This document shows positions 29,946 through 41,094 of a stretch of 64,000 bases of DNA, in pieces. Each line of letters begins with the position of its first letter. Positions within the stretch are counted from its first letter, which is position 1. The position numbers and the translations under genes are program-made. Location: NCBI GenBank assembly GCA_013115135.1, contig JABANP010000078.1:100353-164352 (forward strand), given 5' to 3'. Source of the stretch: Perkinsus olseni. Its lineage: Eukaryota > Perkinsozoa > Perkinsida > Perkinsidae. The notes beneath the pieces are model-generated. The model was not told the origin of the DNA and made no database searches. It saw only the letters and a list, made by a program, of their open reading frames with translations.

Positions 29946-31180
29946 GGGAGCAGAGGAGAGAACGAACTGGCGAGATCGTGTCTTCGCAGAAAACACCAGT
30001 TTTGTCTTCGGGTGTTAGTAACACCGTGTTACCATGTTAGTGAGTTGCCTTCTAGTTGCGTAAAGTGTCGCCAACATCAGCTGCCACTTCAAGTCTCCTG
30101 GGTGCTGATTCGCCTTCATAATTAGAATTGAGGCTTTTCCTTGTATCCATTTCAGCCGATGGGCTGCTGTGCGCGTGAACTATCACCCGAGGGCCGAGGC
30201 GATAGCAGATGTGGACGGTGTAACCACAACCGAATCCCTCTCACGGCCAGCTCGCTTAAGTACGCGATCCAAAGTGTAAGATGATCGAACCGTCGAACAA
30301 TATCTTGTACTGCCGCGTGACGTATCCTCAGTGCACTTGTGAATAAGTCTCGGAGAACGGCGAACACCCTCTCGCCTTTGGGCGGCCTCACTACGTGCTC
30401 CAGGTCGCGTTGGAATCATGAATAGGACTCGTGGAACGGGTTCCGGCTACTTCGTGCCTTGAGCTTTTCAATCTCGTGGTACACCTTGCAAATCGACACA
30501 CCCACTCCCTCAAGCGGCCAGGGCTTCAAAAGTTTCGTTGCAGCAGCAGCAGCAGCATGATCACGAAACTTCTCGGCGACGTCGGTGTTTGAAGCCCTAG
30601 TTCGATGCCAGTGCGGCAGATGAGATAACAGTCCACTCGGACTTCTCTGACTATCGCCTAGTTCCCGGTTAGTGAACTCCCTCCGATATGGGTGTCATAG
30701 TTTGTGATACTCTTGTGTAATTCTCTGAGCTAGGCCATGCATTTGTCCCTGCTCGCTAGACGGCGTTATTTGATTGTATTACGATATTATGGTGCATATT
30801 TGCGCATCAGATCGGTATCTCTTCCTGTACCTGTTACTGGTAGAAGCATGGTTTTCTTGAGTCAAGAGGGGAATAACCAAGCGGGCTAACGAATAACATC
30901 AGAACTATTCAGATATCAGACCGCCAACCCAACAGATTTCGTTACAGCCGAGGAAAAGCTGCCAGCGATGCACGGCTGCATCGTTACGGACTGCCTACGT
31001 GTGTGTGAGTTTATAGTCCAACGCTGGATCTGGCTTAGTTAGACTCTTGCCGATACGCTCAGTTGGAATCTTTCTGTAGCGTTGACATGCAGTGCAATCG
31101 GATAGGTTGTCGAGGAACACTCCTCAGGGGTGAATTCTACCATAGAGGCTTCCTTTCCCCCTTTCCGCCCGCATCATCAG
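29946..31180. other. intergenic stretch
   Basis: No supported gene. It contains a CAG/CAA-like trinucleotide run (GCAGCAGCAGCAGCAGCATG near 30540). Short open frames here have no protein-like composition. Confidence 0.5.
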
Positions 31181-31888
31181 TTGGGACTGCGCCGTCTTTG
31201 CTTGTTGTCTCAGAAACTCTGTCTACTAAAGAGAGAAAGCACCGCTTCTCAACGGTTAGAACGAAGCCAGAGAGTTGGTCTTGGTTGCAGCCGTGGCCGT
31301 GGCCTGCGGGCTGCGGCGAGCATGACGACCAGAGTGACCGTCGTGCCCTACGGTACTCTCGCGAGGGTGCAATAGTGCTGAGCCCAGACGAAGCTAGCTG
31401 AACTGAAGCGAGGACACTGAGCCCAGAGTATAGCAACCCATGGCCTACAGTACCTCACCGCTGAGTGTTTTGAACCTAATCTCTCCGGCCATGGTCCTTG
31501 ATGTGGGCACCTCGGTGCACTCTCAACTACGGCATTGTATTTCTGTTACAGAAATTCTGTATCAGAATTGATGGGCCTGCTATCCTTCCGCAGGGACAGG
31601 TCGCAGGGAGTTCGCGCCACGCCGTGAATCCGAGCCACGAAGGCTTCTGTTCGGCTTGAGAGGGCCAAGTCTTGCTCGTTCAGGTCTGATGTGTTAGTGC
31701 TCTCGGTGGGCCCTCGAGCGAAGTTAGGGGGGATCGGCAAGGTGGCGGATGATCTGCATACTGACGTCACCCGCGGTACTTGACGGGAACTCCCGACTCT
31801 TACCGCGTGAAGAGAGACCGCCTTCGCCTGGGTTGATCTCATTTAGGAATCCCGAGTTCAATATCGAATCAGAATTCATCGTCTGAAA

Positions 31889-32236
31889 ATGATGACCATC
31901 TTTGCTGCGAGCATCCTGCTCATCATCGGTCTCACTGTGGCTGCTGAAGACGGTAACGTCAAACCCAAGAGCGAAAAAGAAGCCCGCTCCCCCATCATGC
32001 AGGAGGGGGCCGCTATGAGCCCCTACCAGTTCGATAATAACTTCATCGTCACTGCCCTACGTGGTTCGGAGAGTCACCTGCTGCCCGGCCCGGCCGAGCA
32101 AGTTTCGTCTGACAGTCTGAAGCTCCAAGACAGCCTCTGCAACTGGTGTCACTTCTGTCAGAGTGTACCTTATTGGTTAATTTGTTGGCCCACTCTGAGT
32201 GTATGCGGTTCTGACTGTGATAACTGCTGCTCCTAA
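31889..32236 (+). CDS. small secreted cysteine-rich precursor, paralogue 1
   Basis: 115 residues. Hydrophobic signal peptide (MMTIFAASILLIIGLTVAA), then a charged propeptide with the family block LRGSESHLLPGPAEQVSSDS, and a C-terminal domain with eight Cys spaced C-x2-C-x2-C-x8-C-x6-C-x3-C-x2-CC. It is secreted by inference; function is unknown. One trailing Ser follows the last Cys. A perfect 18-nt palindrome (CCGGAGACCGGTCTCCGG) lies 4 nt after the stop. Confidence 0.75.
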   Translation: MMTIFAASILLIIGLTVAAEDGNVKPKSEKEARSPIMQEGAAMSPYQFDNNFIVTALRGSESHLLPGPAEQVSSDSLKLQDSLCNWCHFCQSVPYWLICWPTLSVCGSDCDNCCS

Positions 32237-33224
32237 CGACCGGAGACCGGTCTCCGGGATATTAATGGTTCTGGCAAACCCGTCATCAGTCATCGCACGC
32301 CGGTCGAGACATGTTGCTACGTCATCTGCTATCATTTCGATTATCATACGAAATTTTATTCTGGTCACTTGTTAGCCATCATCACGCACCTTATCAAGTC
32401 GATCATCTCGTGACATAGAATATCGAGGTCACGTTAGGAAACTCGAGTGGTTCCCCCGGCTTGTCTTTGATTCCACTATTTACTTCATTATCTGACAAGT
32501 CCCGACAAGCACGGCCAATACTGGATCACACCTTTGTTTTTTACGACGGAGGTGACATGATTTAAGTCTTCAACGCTCACTGTGTTCGCGTGCTACTGTG
32601 GTTCACGCATGTTTTGCCAGAGCCGGGCGATGGCCGTTTTTACTAGTCACCTCTGTCCAAAAAGTCAATGAAAAGAAGGTCCCTGTTCTTTCTCCGTTGT
32701 CTACATGTAGACGACGCGAGTCGTGTGCGCCGCCTCCTTATAGAATCTATAGTATAGATCTGATAAAGCACGCATACACACGAAGTGCGCAACATCCCAC
32801 TACAACCTTTTCTTAAGACCTCAAAGGCGCTGAGTTCAGTCCAAGCCGTCGCATCCCCAAAATCTGTTGTCGCCAACCGATACATTACGGTATATCATTC
32901 AAGCCAACATCAGGTTCGCTGCCACTCTCAGAGGAGCTGGTTCGGGAAGTACAGATTTTACGCTACTATGTCAGTCGCATACCGTCGCATACCGATTGAA
33001 ACGTTCCTTAATAACGAGCAATACATGAATAAGTCATCACGTCTTCCTGCTCTAAGGCTACGACCGACTTCTTCTGCATCTTCCTCCATCCTCGCGGTCA
33101 CCGTTCCAGCCGCCACTCCTCAGGTCTTGGTCCAGCTGCTGCGTGTTTTTTTCTGCAAATATGCGACGGTGGGCGTGTTGCGAAAACAGAGGCGGAAAAA
33201 CCAAAAAGTTGTGCCTATCCGCCA

Positions 33225-33750
33225 CTACAAAAAGCCCCTGCGAGCATCTAGATACTGCATGAGAGCAAAACAAAGTAGATTAAAGGACTTGCGTCGCTTC
33301 AAATCAACTACTAATTTATACAAATGGTAGGGGACACCCCCCTTAACCCCCTTCCCAGCCTGCTCTAAGAGCGGACAGGAGAGGAGGTAGTGCCGAGTGT
33401 TCCCCACCGGCGCCCCACAGTCGCACTCTGGCGAGTTGACCACCCCACATCTATAGAGATGGGTTGGGGTTGGGGCCCTTCCGAATACAACGGCACCGCT
33501 AGCTGCCGTGACATCCCCGCGAATCCACAGACGAGCATGTGAAGCGCATGAAACCTCTGACTACGAGGATTGGGATGGGGACGCCGAAGCACTCGTACCT
33601 AACCGCAATGAGCTGAGGGAGTCTGGGCTTACGTCACCGTCACCAGGAGCCCATCTGGTTGGGCAAGTTGGCTTAGGTGCTACGACGACCTCCTTCGGAG
33701 GCCATCTTAGCCACACACTGAAGGCGACAATAGGCTCGTAGTGCGGCACT
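33225..33750 (-). pseudogene. non-LTR retrotransposon reverse-transcriptase tail (fragment)
   Basis: The antisense frame has the C-terminal zin-finger-like motif of LINE ORF2: CDCGAPVGNTRHYLLSCPLL, preceded by RGDVTAASGAVVFGRAPTP then THLYRCGVVNSPE. Upstream RT domains are missing. The same piece recurs in U2, so it duplicated with the unit. Confidence 0.7.
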
Positions 33751-34055
33751 ACTAGTGCCGACAGGGCACATCCTCAGCATTCGAAGCCCAAGTTAGAACA
33801 CGGGCTAGCGGTTGTGGTCACCACAACCACAATGTGGTGTTGCTTCTTCGTGCAACGACCCAGTACACCGAGCGTGGTCGCCCAGTCTAGACCGGAATTG
33901 GAGACCGGCCTAGACTCGCTCGAAGTCTCGGTTTGTGCACTGTTCCAACGTGTTGGGTTTGGGTGGGCGGTAAAACGAAGAGAGCGACAACCCACGCGTT
34001 TCCGCAGGGAAGCACAGACCTTTCTCCGTGAGCGAAGTTACGCTCGCTTATCCAG

Positions 34056-34843
34056 GGGCCTATTTCATAGGACGATTTTCCTTAGGATCCTAAGGGGTTA
34101 GGACGCCTTTTTAGGCCTTATGGCTTTCACATGGACCGATTCCTAAGCTTAGGACATAAGGGTAGGACATTAGGATCTTAACTTTTAGGATTTAGGAATT
34201 AGGACGCGGTTATGACATTAGGATAGGCCGTTAGGACGTATGGATTTCACAAGGCACTTTTCCTAACGTTAGGACACGTTGTTTAGGACAACATCGTAAA
34301 GTACCTCGGGGGGTACTTAATAGGCATCCTAACCGCGAAAATGGTAGCCGTGAAACGTCCCGCTCCGCTAGAAGCTCCCTGGTTCTCTCCCGGCACATTT
34401 CAAATCTTCGGGACTTGTGTATTTCTACAAGTTTAATTTCAGCGGCGTGCTGTGCAGTCTGTCTGAAAGTGCACTGCAAGTTGCAGACTGCAATCATTGC
34501 AGTACTTTCTCGCAGGTCCAGCGCCTGAGGTAGTCAACAAGGCCTCATCTTCATGGCCCGCGATTCAGGTGTTGTAGCTCGGTAGGTTAAGTAACGCGAC
34601 TGTCACCCGTGAGACCGTCGGTTCGAATCTGGGAAATCACATTTTTCTCCTTTTTTGCTTGGTATGGTAGGTTAGGACGTCTTTATCCTGAGATAAGGAC
34701 GTCTTTAAAATTAGGATCCTACTGTCCTTTAAGGATTTTCATGTGAAACCGCTTGACTCTTTTAAGGACGTCCTAAGGTTAGGATCCTATTTTTAAAGAC
34801 GTCCTAAATCCTAACCGGTTAGGATTCCTTGTGAAATAGGCCC
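34056..34843. mobile_element. 788-bp PIF/Harbinger-type MITE with exact empty site
   Basis: Terminal inverted repeats GGGCCTATTTCA...TGAAATAGGCCC are flanked by a 3-bp duplication CAG (34053-34055, 34844-34846). The sister unit at 38099-38115 reads CTTATCCAGAACACGAG without the insert, which fixes both ends. Subterminal regions are packed with TTAGGA/TCCTAA repeats in both orientations. There is no transposase; a tRNA-like segment is inside. The TIR matches the element at 39785. Confidence 0.9.
34568..34640 (+). ncRNA. degenerate tRNA-like segment inside the MITE
   Basis: An A-box-like TAGCTCGGTAGG and a B box GGTTCGAATC are spaced as in a tRNA, with a GTC anticodon-loop candidate and a run of T's right after (34642 onward). 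Acceptor and T stems pair only partly, so it is not a good functional tRNA-Asp. It could be a relict Pol III promoter. Confidence 0.45.
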
Positions 34844-35766
34844 CAGAACACGAGTCCTTTTCAAAGTGACGGAAACATACTTGCACTACTGTCGACGCTA
34901 TGAGCTGCTAGTTGTGTGCTCTGTTGTCTCCTGGCGGCGCAGAGGAACCTGATACAATCCTCTCGATGATGCTTCACCCGCGGCGAAGTCTACGACTTTA
35001 CCTAATGAGTAGAAGAAGTCATTGACAGATGTGCCCAGGCTGGCCCTCTTTTCTGACCACCACTTTCGCAGCGACAGACGAGCAGCTTCTCCTTGATTTC
35101 GCCTAAGGGTCCTCACACATCCGTTGGGACTGCGCCGTCTTTGTTTGGTGTCTCAGGAACTCTGTCTACTAAAGAGAGAAAGCGCCGCTTCTCAACGACT
35201 GGAACGAGTCTAGAGAGTTGGTCTTGGTTGCGGCTGTGGCCGTGGCCCGCGGTCTGCAGCCAACGCGATGACCAGGTCGACCGTCGTCGTGCCCTCTGGT
35301 GCATCCTCGACTCGAGAATCTCGACGTTGAGCCCAGACGATGCAAGCTGAAGTGAGGACACTGAACTCGGAGTATCGCCACTCGTGGCCTATAGTACCTC
35401 ACCGCAGAGCATTTCCACCGTAAACTTGCCGGTCGTAGTCCTTGTTGTTGGCGACTCGGTGCACTCTCAAGTACGACATGGCATTTCTGTATTAGAGTCG
35501 ATCGGTGCGCTATCCTTCCGCAGGGACAGGCCGCGTACGCAGGGGAGCTCGCGCCACGCCGACACTCCGAGCCATGAAGGCTGATACTCGATTTGAGCGC
35601 GACCGGCAGGGCAGGCAGATGATCTGCCTACTGGCGTCACCCGCAGTTCCTGAATCGGGAATCCTGATAGGAACACCCGACTCGTACCGCGTGAACAGTG
35701 ATCGGCTTCAGTTTGGTTGGTCTCATTGAGGATTTCCGACTTGAATATCCAATCAGAGTTTATCGT

Positions 35767-36120
35767 ATGAAAATGATGACCTTCTTTGTTGTGAGGATCT
35801 TGCTCATCATTGGTCTCGTCGTTGCTACCCCAGACGGTGATAACGAGCCCAAGAGCATGAAAGGAGTCCGCTCCTCCGCCGCGCAAGATAGCGCTTCTCA
35901 TGGCCACAATCAGTTCGATGATAGTTTCGTCATCAGCCCTCTACGCGGTTCGGACAGTCACCTGCTGGCCGGCCCGGCTGAGCCAGTTTCGTCCGATACT
36001 CGCAAACTAAAAGACGAAGTCTCCTGCGTCTCCTGTTACGCTTGCTGGCGTGTCCCATTCTTTTTCGCTTGCTGGTCCGTTTTCGGTGTATGCGGTATCG
36101 ACTGTAAAAGTTGCTGCTAA
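35767..36120 (+). CDS. small secreted cysteine-rich precursor, paralogue 2
   Basis: 117 residues from the ATG at 35767 (MKMMTFFVVRILLIIGLVVA signal). The propeptide carries PLRGSDSHLLAGPAEPVSSD. The mature end has Cys spacing C-x2-C-x2-C-x8-C-x6-C-x3-C-x2-CC, with aromatic, strongly hydrophobic residues between Cys 3 and 4. An in-frame upstream GTG/TTG extension is not used because the signal peptide starts here. Compare paralogue 3: 6 base differences, 5 of them amino-acid changing. Confidence 0.78.
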   Translation: MKMMTFFVVRILLIIGLVVATPDGDNEPKSMKGVRSSAAQDSASHGHNQFDDSFVISPLRGSDSHLLAGPAEPVSSDTRKLKDEVSCVSCYACWRVPFFFACWSVFGVCGIDCKSCC

Positions 36121-36730
36121 CGAGTCTTCAGTAACGACCGTAGACCAGTTTCCCCCGAGGATATGAATGGTTCTGGCAAGCTGGTCTCCGGTTACCGATA
36201 CCTTCTACGTCAACTCAGTTGACTCAACTGCTATGAGGTCAGTTATTGAAAGATATTCTGTTCTGGCAGATTTTGTTTACCAATGATCTATAACCATCAT
36301 CATGTACTTCATTAAACCGATAATCTCGTGACATGAAACATCAAGGTTACGTTGGGGAACTCGGGTGGTTCCCCCGTCTTGTTTTTTATTTCATTATTAA
36401 ACGCATTATCTGACCAGTCCCGACAAAAACGGCCAGTACGGGATCAGCATTTGTTATGGATGCTATTCCGTGAGAAATGGTCGTACGATGGTGGTGATAT
36501 GATATAAGTCTTCAACACTCCATGTCTTCGCGTGCTACCGCGGTGCACGCGTGTTTTGCCCGGGCCGGGCGATGGCCGTTTTTATTGTTTACTTCGATCT
36601 CGCAAGCGTCAATGAAAACAAGGTCCCTGTTCTTTCTCCGTTGTCTACATGTAGACGACGCGAGTCGTGTGCGCCGCCTCCTTCCAGAAAGGAACGTGAA
36701 TACGCGTGCAGTCGCTATATTTGCTCGAAT

Positions 36731-36865
36731 AGATTCTCGGAAAGTCCGATCATTAGCTTTTTTTCACTAGTCCCGACACCTGGTCATTCAAGTTAGACCA
36801 GATTCTCGGAAAGTCCGATCATTAGCTTTTTTCACTAGTCCCGACACCTAGTCATTCAAGTTAGA
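36731..36865 (+). repeat. 69-bp tandem duplication within U2
   Basis: The stretch beginning AGATTCTCGGAAAGTCCGAT and ending at TCATTCAAGTTAGA occurs twice in succession here, but once in U3 (about 41306-41371). This gives a late, unit-specific duplication. Confidence 0.85.
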
Positions 36866-37289
36866 TCTTTTCTTAAGACCTCAAAGGCGCTGAGTTCAGT
36901 CCAAGCCGTCGCATCCCCAAAATCTGTTGTCGCCAACCGATACATTACGGTATATCATTCAAGCCAACATGAGGCTTGCTGCCACTCTCAGGGGAGCTGG
37001 TTCGGGAAGTACAAATTTTACGCTACTATGTCAGTCGCATACCGTCGCACACCGATTGAAACGTTCCTCAATAACGAGCAATACATGAATTAGTCATCTC
37101 GTCTTCCTGCTCTAAGGCTACGACCGACTTCTTCTGCATCTTCCTCCATCCTCGCGGTCACCGTTCCAGCCGCCACTCCTCAGGCCTTGGTCCAGCTGCT
37201 GCGTGTTTTTTCTGCAAATATGCGATGGTGGGCGTGTTGCGAAAACAGAGGCGGAAAAACCAAAAAGTTGTGCCTATCCGCCACTACAA

Positions 37290-37810
37290 TAAGCCCCTGC
37301 GAGCATCTAGATACTGCATGAGAGCGAAACAAAATTGATTAAAGGACTCGCGTCGCTCCAGATCAACTACTCATTTATACAAATGGTAGGGAGCACCACC
37401 CTTAACCCTCTTCCTAGCCTGCTCTAAGAGCGGGCAGGAGAGGAGGTAGTGCCGAGTGTTCTCCACCGGCGCCCCACAGTCGCACTCTGGCGAGTTGACC
37501 ACCCCACATCTATAGAGATGGGTTGGGGTTGCGGCCCTTCCGAATACAACGGCACTGCTAGCTGCCGTGACATCCCCGCGAATCCACAGACGAGCATGTG
37601 AAGCGCATGAAACCTCTGACTACGAGGATTGGGATGGGGACGCCGAAGCACTCGTACCTAACCGCAATGAGCTGAGGGAGTCTGGTGCTTACGTCACCGT
37701 CACCAGGAGCCCATCTGGTTGGGCAAGTTGGCTTAGGTGCTACGACGACCTCCTTCGGAGGCCATCTTAGCCACACACTGAAGGCGACAATAGGCTCGTA
37801 GTGCGGCACT
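37290..37810 (-). pseudogene. non-LTR retrotransposon RT tail, U2 copy
   Basis: Copy of the fragment at 33225-33750 on the same antisense strand, with small indels and substitutions (for example CACTCGGCACTACCTCC kept). It lacks all catalytic RT domains. Confidence 0.65.
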
Positions 37811-39029
37811 ACTAGTGCCCGGCACTAAGTGCCGACAGGGCACATCCTCAGCATTCGAAGCCCAAGTTAGAACACGCGCTAGCGGTTGTGGTGTTGCTTC
37901 TTCGTGCAACGACCCAGTACACCGTGCGTGGTCGCCCAGTCTAAACCGGAATTGGAGACCGGCCTAGACTCGCTCGAAGTCTCGGTTTGTGCACTGTTCC
38001 AACGTGTTGGGTTTGGGTGGGCGGTAAAACGAAGAGAGCGACAACCCACGCGTTTCCGCAGGGAAGCACAGACCTTTCTCCGTGAGCGAAGTTACGCTCG
38101 CTTATCCAGAACACGAGTCCTTTTCAAAGTGACGGAAACATACTTGCACTACTGTCGACGCTATGAGCTGCTAGTTGTGTGCTCTGTTGTCTCCGGGCGG
38201 CGCAGAGGAACCTGATACAATCCTCTCGATGATGCTTCACCCGCGGCGAAGTCTACGACTTTACCTAATGAGTAGAAGAAGTCATTAACAGATGTGCCCA
38301 GGCTGGCCCTCTTTTCTGACCACCACTTTCGCAGCGACAGACGATCAGCTTCTCCTTGATATCGCCTAAGAGTCCTCACACATCCGTCGGGACTGCGCCG
38401 TCTTTGTTTGGTGTCTCAGGAACTCTGTCTACTAAAGAGAGAAAGCGCCGCTTCTCAACGACCGGAACGAGTCTAGAGAGTTGGTCTTGGTTGCGGCTGT
38501 GGCCGTGGCCCGCGGTCTGCAGCCAACGCGATGACCAGGTCGACCGTCGTCGTGCCCTCTGGTGCATTCTCGACTCGAGAATCTCGACGTTGAGCCCAGA
38601 CGATGCAAGCTGAAGTGAGGACACTGAACTCGGAGTATCGCCACTCGTGGCCTATAGTACCTCACCGCAGAGCATTTCCACCGTAAACTTGCCGGTCGTA
38701 GTCCTTGTTGTTGGCGACTCGGTGCACTCTCGAGTACGACATGGCATTTCTGTATTAGAGTCGATCGGTGAGCTATCCTTCCGCAGGGACAGGCCGCGTA
38801 CGCAGGGGAGCTCGCGCCACGCCGACACTCCGAGCCATGAAGGCTGATACTCGATTTGAGCGCGACCGGCAGGGCAGGCAGATGATCTGCCTACTGGCGT
38901 CACCCGCAGTTCCTGAATCAGGAATCCTGATAGGAACACCCGACTCGTACCGCGTGAACAGTGATCGGCTTCAGTTTGGTTGGTCTCATTGAGGATTTCC
39001 GACTTGAATATCCATTCAGTGTTCATCGT

Positions 39030-39383
39030 ATGAAAATGATGACCTTCTTTGTTGTGAGGATCCTGCTCATCATTGGTCTCGTCGTTGCTACCCCAGACGG
39101 TGATAACGAGCCCAAGAGCATGAAAGGAGTCCGCTCCTCCGCCGTGCAAGATAGCGCTTCTCATGGCCACAATCAGTTCGATGATAGTTTCGTCATCAGC
39201 CCTCTACGCGGTTCGGACAGTCACCTGCTGGCCGGCCCGGCTGAGCCAGTTTCGTCCGATACTCGCAAACTAAAAGAAGAATTCTCCTGCGTCACCTGTT
39301 ACGCTTGCTGGCGTGTCCCATTCTTTTTCGCTTGCTGGTCCTTTTTCGGTGTATGCGGTATCGACTGTAAAAGTTGCTGCTAA
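39030..39383 (+). CDS. small secreted cysteine-rich precursor, paralogue 3
   Basis: 117 residues, closest to paralogue 2. Same signal peptide, propeptide and eight-Cys frame. Differences lie mainly in the mature domain (D/E, V/F, S/T, V/F changes around Cys 1-2 and Cys 4-5). Confidence 0.78.
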   Translation: MKMMTFFVVRILLIIGLVVATPDGDNEPKSMKGVRSSAVQDSASHGHNQFDDSFVISPLRGSDSHLLAGPAEPVSSDTRKLKEEFSCVTCYACWRVPFFFACWSFFGVCGIDCKSCC

Positions 39384-39784
39384 CGAGTCTTCAGTAACGA
39401 CCGTAGACCAGTTTCCCCCGAGGATATGAATGGTTCTGGCAAGCTGGTCTCCGGTTACCGATACCTTCTACGTCAACTCAGTTGACTCAACTGCTATGAG
39501 GTCAGTTATTGAAAGATATTCTGTTCTGGCAGATTTTGTTTACCAATGATCTATAACCATCATCATGTACTTCATTAAACCGATAATCTCGTGACATGAA
39601 ACATCAAGGTTACGTTGGGGAACTCGGGTGGTTCCCCCGTCTTGTTTTTTATTTCATTATTAAACGCATTATCTGACCAGTCCCGACAAAAACGGCCAGT
39701 ACGGGATCAGCATTTGTTATGGATGCTATTCCGTGAGAAATGGTCGTACGATGGTGGTGATATGATATAAGTCTTCAACACTCA

Positions 39785-41094
39785 GGGCCTATTTCAAAAG
39801 TCTCCTTAAGGAAGCACTTCTTGAAGTATAAGAACTTCTTACAATAACTTGTTTAAGATGCATAGCCTGTCTCAAAAGTTTTTCCTTCTTAGAAGCGAAC
39901 TTCTTATACCTCAAGAAGCCTTCCTGAGCTTCTTAAGCGGAATAGATCCTTGAAAAAAGTGCCGGGGCTGGGAGTCGAACCCGCGTGGGTGATGGAAACC
40001 GGTCCACTTTCTTGAGGCACTCATAGTGATGCATATCGCGCGAAAAACCGCACATCCATAGACACTACTAAACCACTATCACTATGGCATTCGTGGACAG
40101 TGACTTCGAAGACATGCCAGAGGTCGAGGAGGTCTTGGAGCGGGCCAGGTATCCTATTGCAGATGGGCTGAATCCCTTTGAAACGCTGACGGACGCAAGT
40201 TTTTATGAGAGATTTCGGTTCACAAAACGCGGTTGTCTTGCTATATTGGAGGAACTTGGTCCTTATTTGGAAGGCCCTGCACCTGGAGGGAGGCCTGGCG
40301 CGCCACCTTTCCTCAGATTGCTAGTAACTTTGGAGTATTTGGGAACAGGAAACTTCTATTGGTGTGTCGGGCAGGGATTCGGAATCTCCAAGTCCAGCTG
40401 CTGGAGGTATGTTAGATCTGGTATAAAAGCACTCACCACGGACAGCGTCGTTAGCAAATGGATTCCATGGTATACTCCACAATCTGCAAGAAGCATTGTA
40501 CGGTCACAGACCCGCCAACACGAGCAAAAAGGGCATCTCTTCTGTCGGATATGAGGTTAATCAAAGCGCTGTCGTGCTCAGGTTCGAAAGTACGCAGTGG
40601 CATAATGTATAACAGGGTACAACAGTGGTAATCAAAGCAACTGGAAAGAGGACATTGAAGATCGTAGGGAAAATCAAATCATGGGAGTATCACGAAGAAG
40701 TGAAGACTTCAATTTCAAGCTAGATAGTGGATTTTCGCTAAGTCGGGAGCGGAGCGAAGCGCGTCGCGATGTCTAAATTTCGCCGCGAAGGCCGGAAAAT
40801 CCCCCCATAACCTCCTCTCGAGGAGGTTAAGCTTCTTGAGCTGCAAGGCTCGAGAAAGATCGTCTTTTGAAACGAGTTAAACTTCTTGAGCTTCTTGAGG
40901 GGTTTTTCGGGTGATTTTTGCCTCATGAAGCATTCTTAAAGGAGTGCTTCTTAGCCCGTAGGAAGCAGATGGATGAAGTAAGCCTTCTTTAGGTTATTAA
41001 GGCGGCCTTTTGAACTCGGATTAACAAAAATCCAGCCGTTTCGCGCTTAAGAACTTCAAGAAATCCTCTTTAAGGAGACTTTTGAAATAGGCCC
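39785..41094 (+). mobile_element. 1310-bp PIF/Harbinger element, transposase truncated
   Basis: TIRs GGGCCTATTTCAAAAGTCTC...GAGACTTTTGAAATAGGCCC with a TCA duplication (39782-39784, 41095-41097). The uninserted sister sequence in U2 at 36514-36525 confirms the ends. Subterminal repeats are AAGAAGTTC/CTTCTTAAG types, different from the MITE. The inside holds a cut-down transposase frame. A GGAGCGGAGCGAAGCGCG motif near 40747 is shared with family D introns. Confidence 0.9.
40084..40554 (+). pseudogene. PIF/Harbinger (HARBI1-like) transposase, N-terminal part only
   Basis: 156 residues. After an acidic N-terminus: FYERFRFTKRGCLAILEELG, LRLLVTLEYLGTGNFYWCVG and FGISKSSCWRYVRSGIKALT, the helix-turn-helix region of HARBI1-type nucleases. 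The DDE catalytic domain (GxxDGTH and later acids) is absent; the frame ends in unrelated residues. It is therefore an internally deleted, non-autonomous copy. Confidence 0.8.

Larger units (their letters stand above)
31181..34055 (+). repeat. tandem unit U1 (peptide gene + RT tail)
   Basis: First of three tandem copies of a unit of about 3.2 kb. Landmarks shared with U2 and U3: GGGACTGCGCCGTCTTTG, the CTGTCTACTAAAGAGAGAAAG block, the peptide gene, and CTTTCTCCGTTGTCTACATG downstream. The antisense non-LTR RT tail is shared with U2. The offset to U2 is 3941 bp, or 3153 bp without the inserted MITE. Confidence 0.85.
34844..38105 (+). repeat. tandem unit U2
   Basis: Near identical to U3 over its first 2.2 kb and to U1 over its last 1.2 kb, as expected for tandem duplication. 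The period to U3 is about 3.26 kb. Confidence 0.88.

Noticed and set aside
32785..33330. 181-residue plus-strand frame as a gene
   Set aside because: It overlaps the antisense RT-tail fragment, has no domain-like composition, and its U2 copy is interrupted by stops.
34065..34300. Telomere-like TTAGGA repeats
   Set aside because: They occur in both orientations, irregularly spaced, and lie inside MITE ends, so they are subterminal repeats.
35113..35361. Conserved minus frame repeated at 31137, 38376 and 62404 as a gene
   Set aside because: Both strands are open over the same stretch, no start or stop is shared across copies, and identity is explained by unit duplication. Kept only as a finding about flanks.
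39955..40020. Functional tRNA on the minus strand in the Harbinger relic
   Set aside because: There is a B-box-like region, but no matching acceptor or D arm; the 5' half cannot pair.
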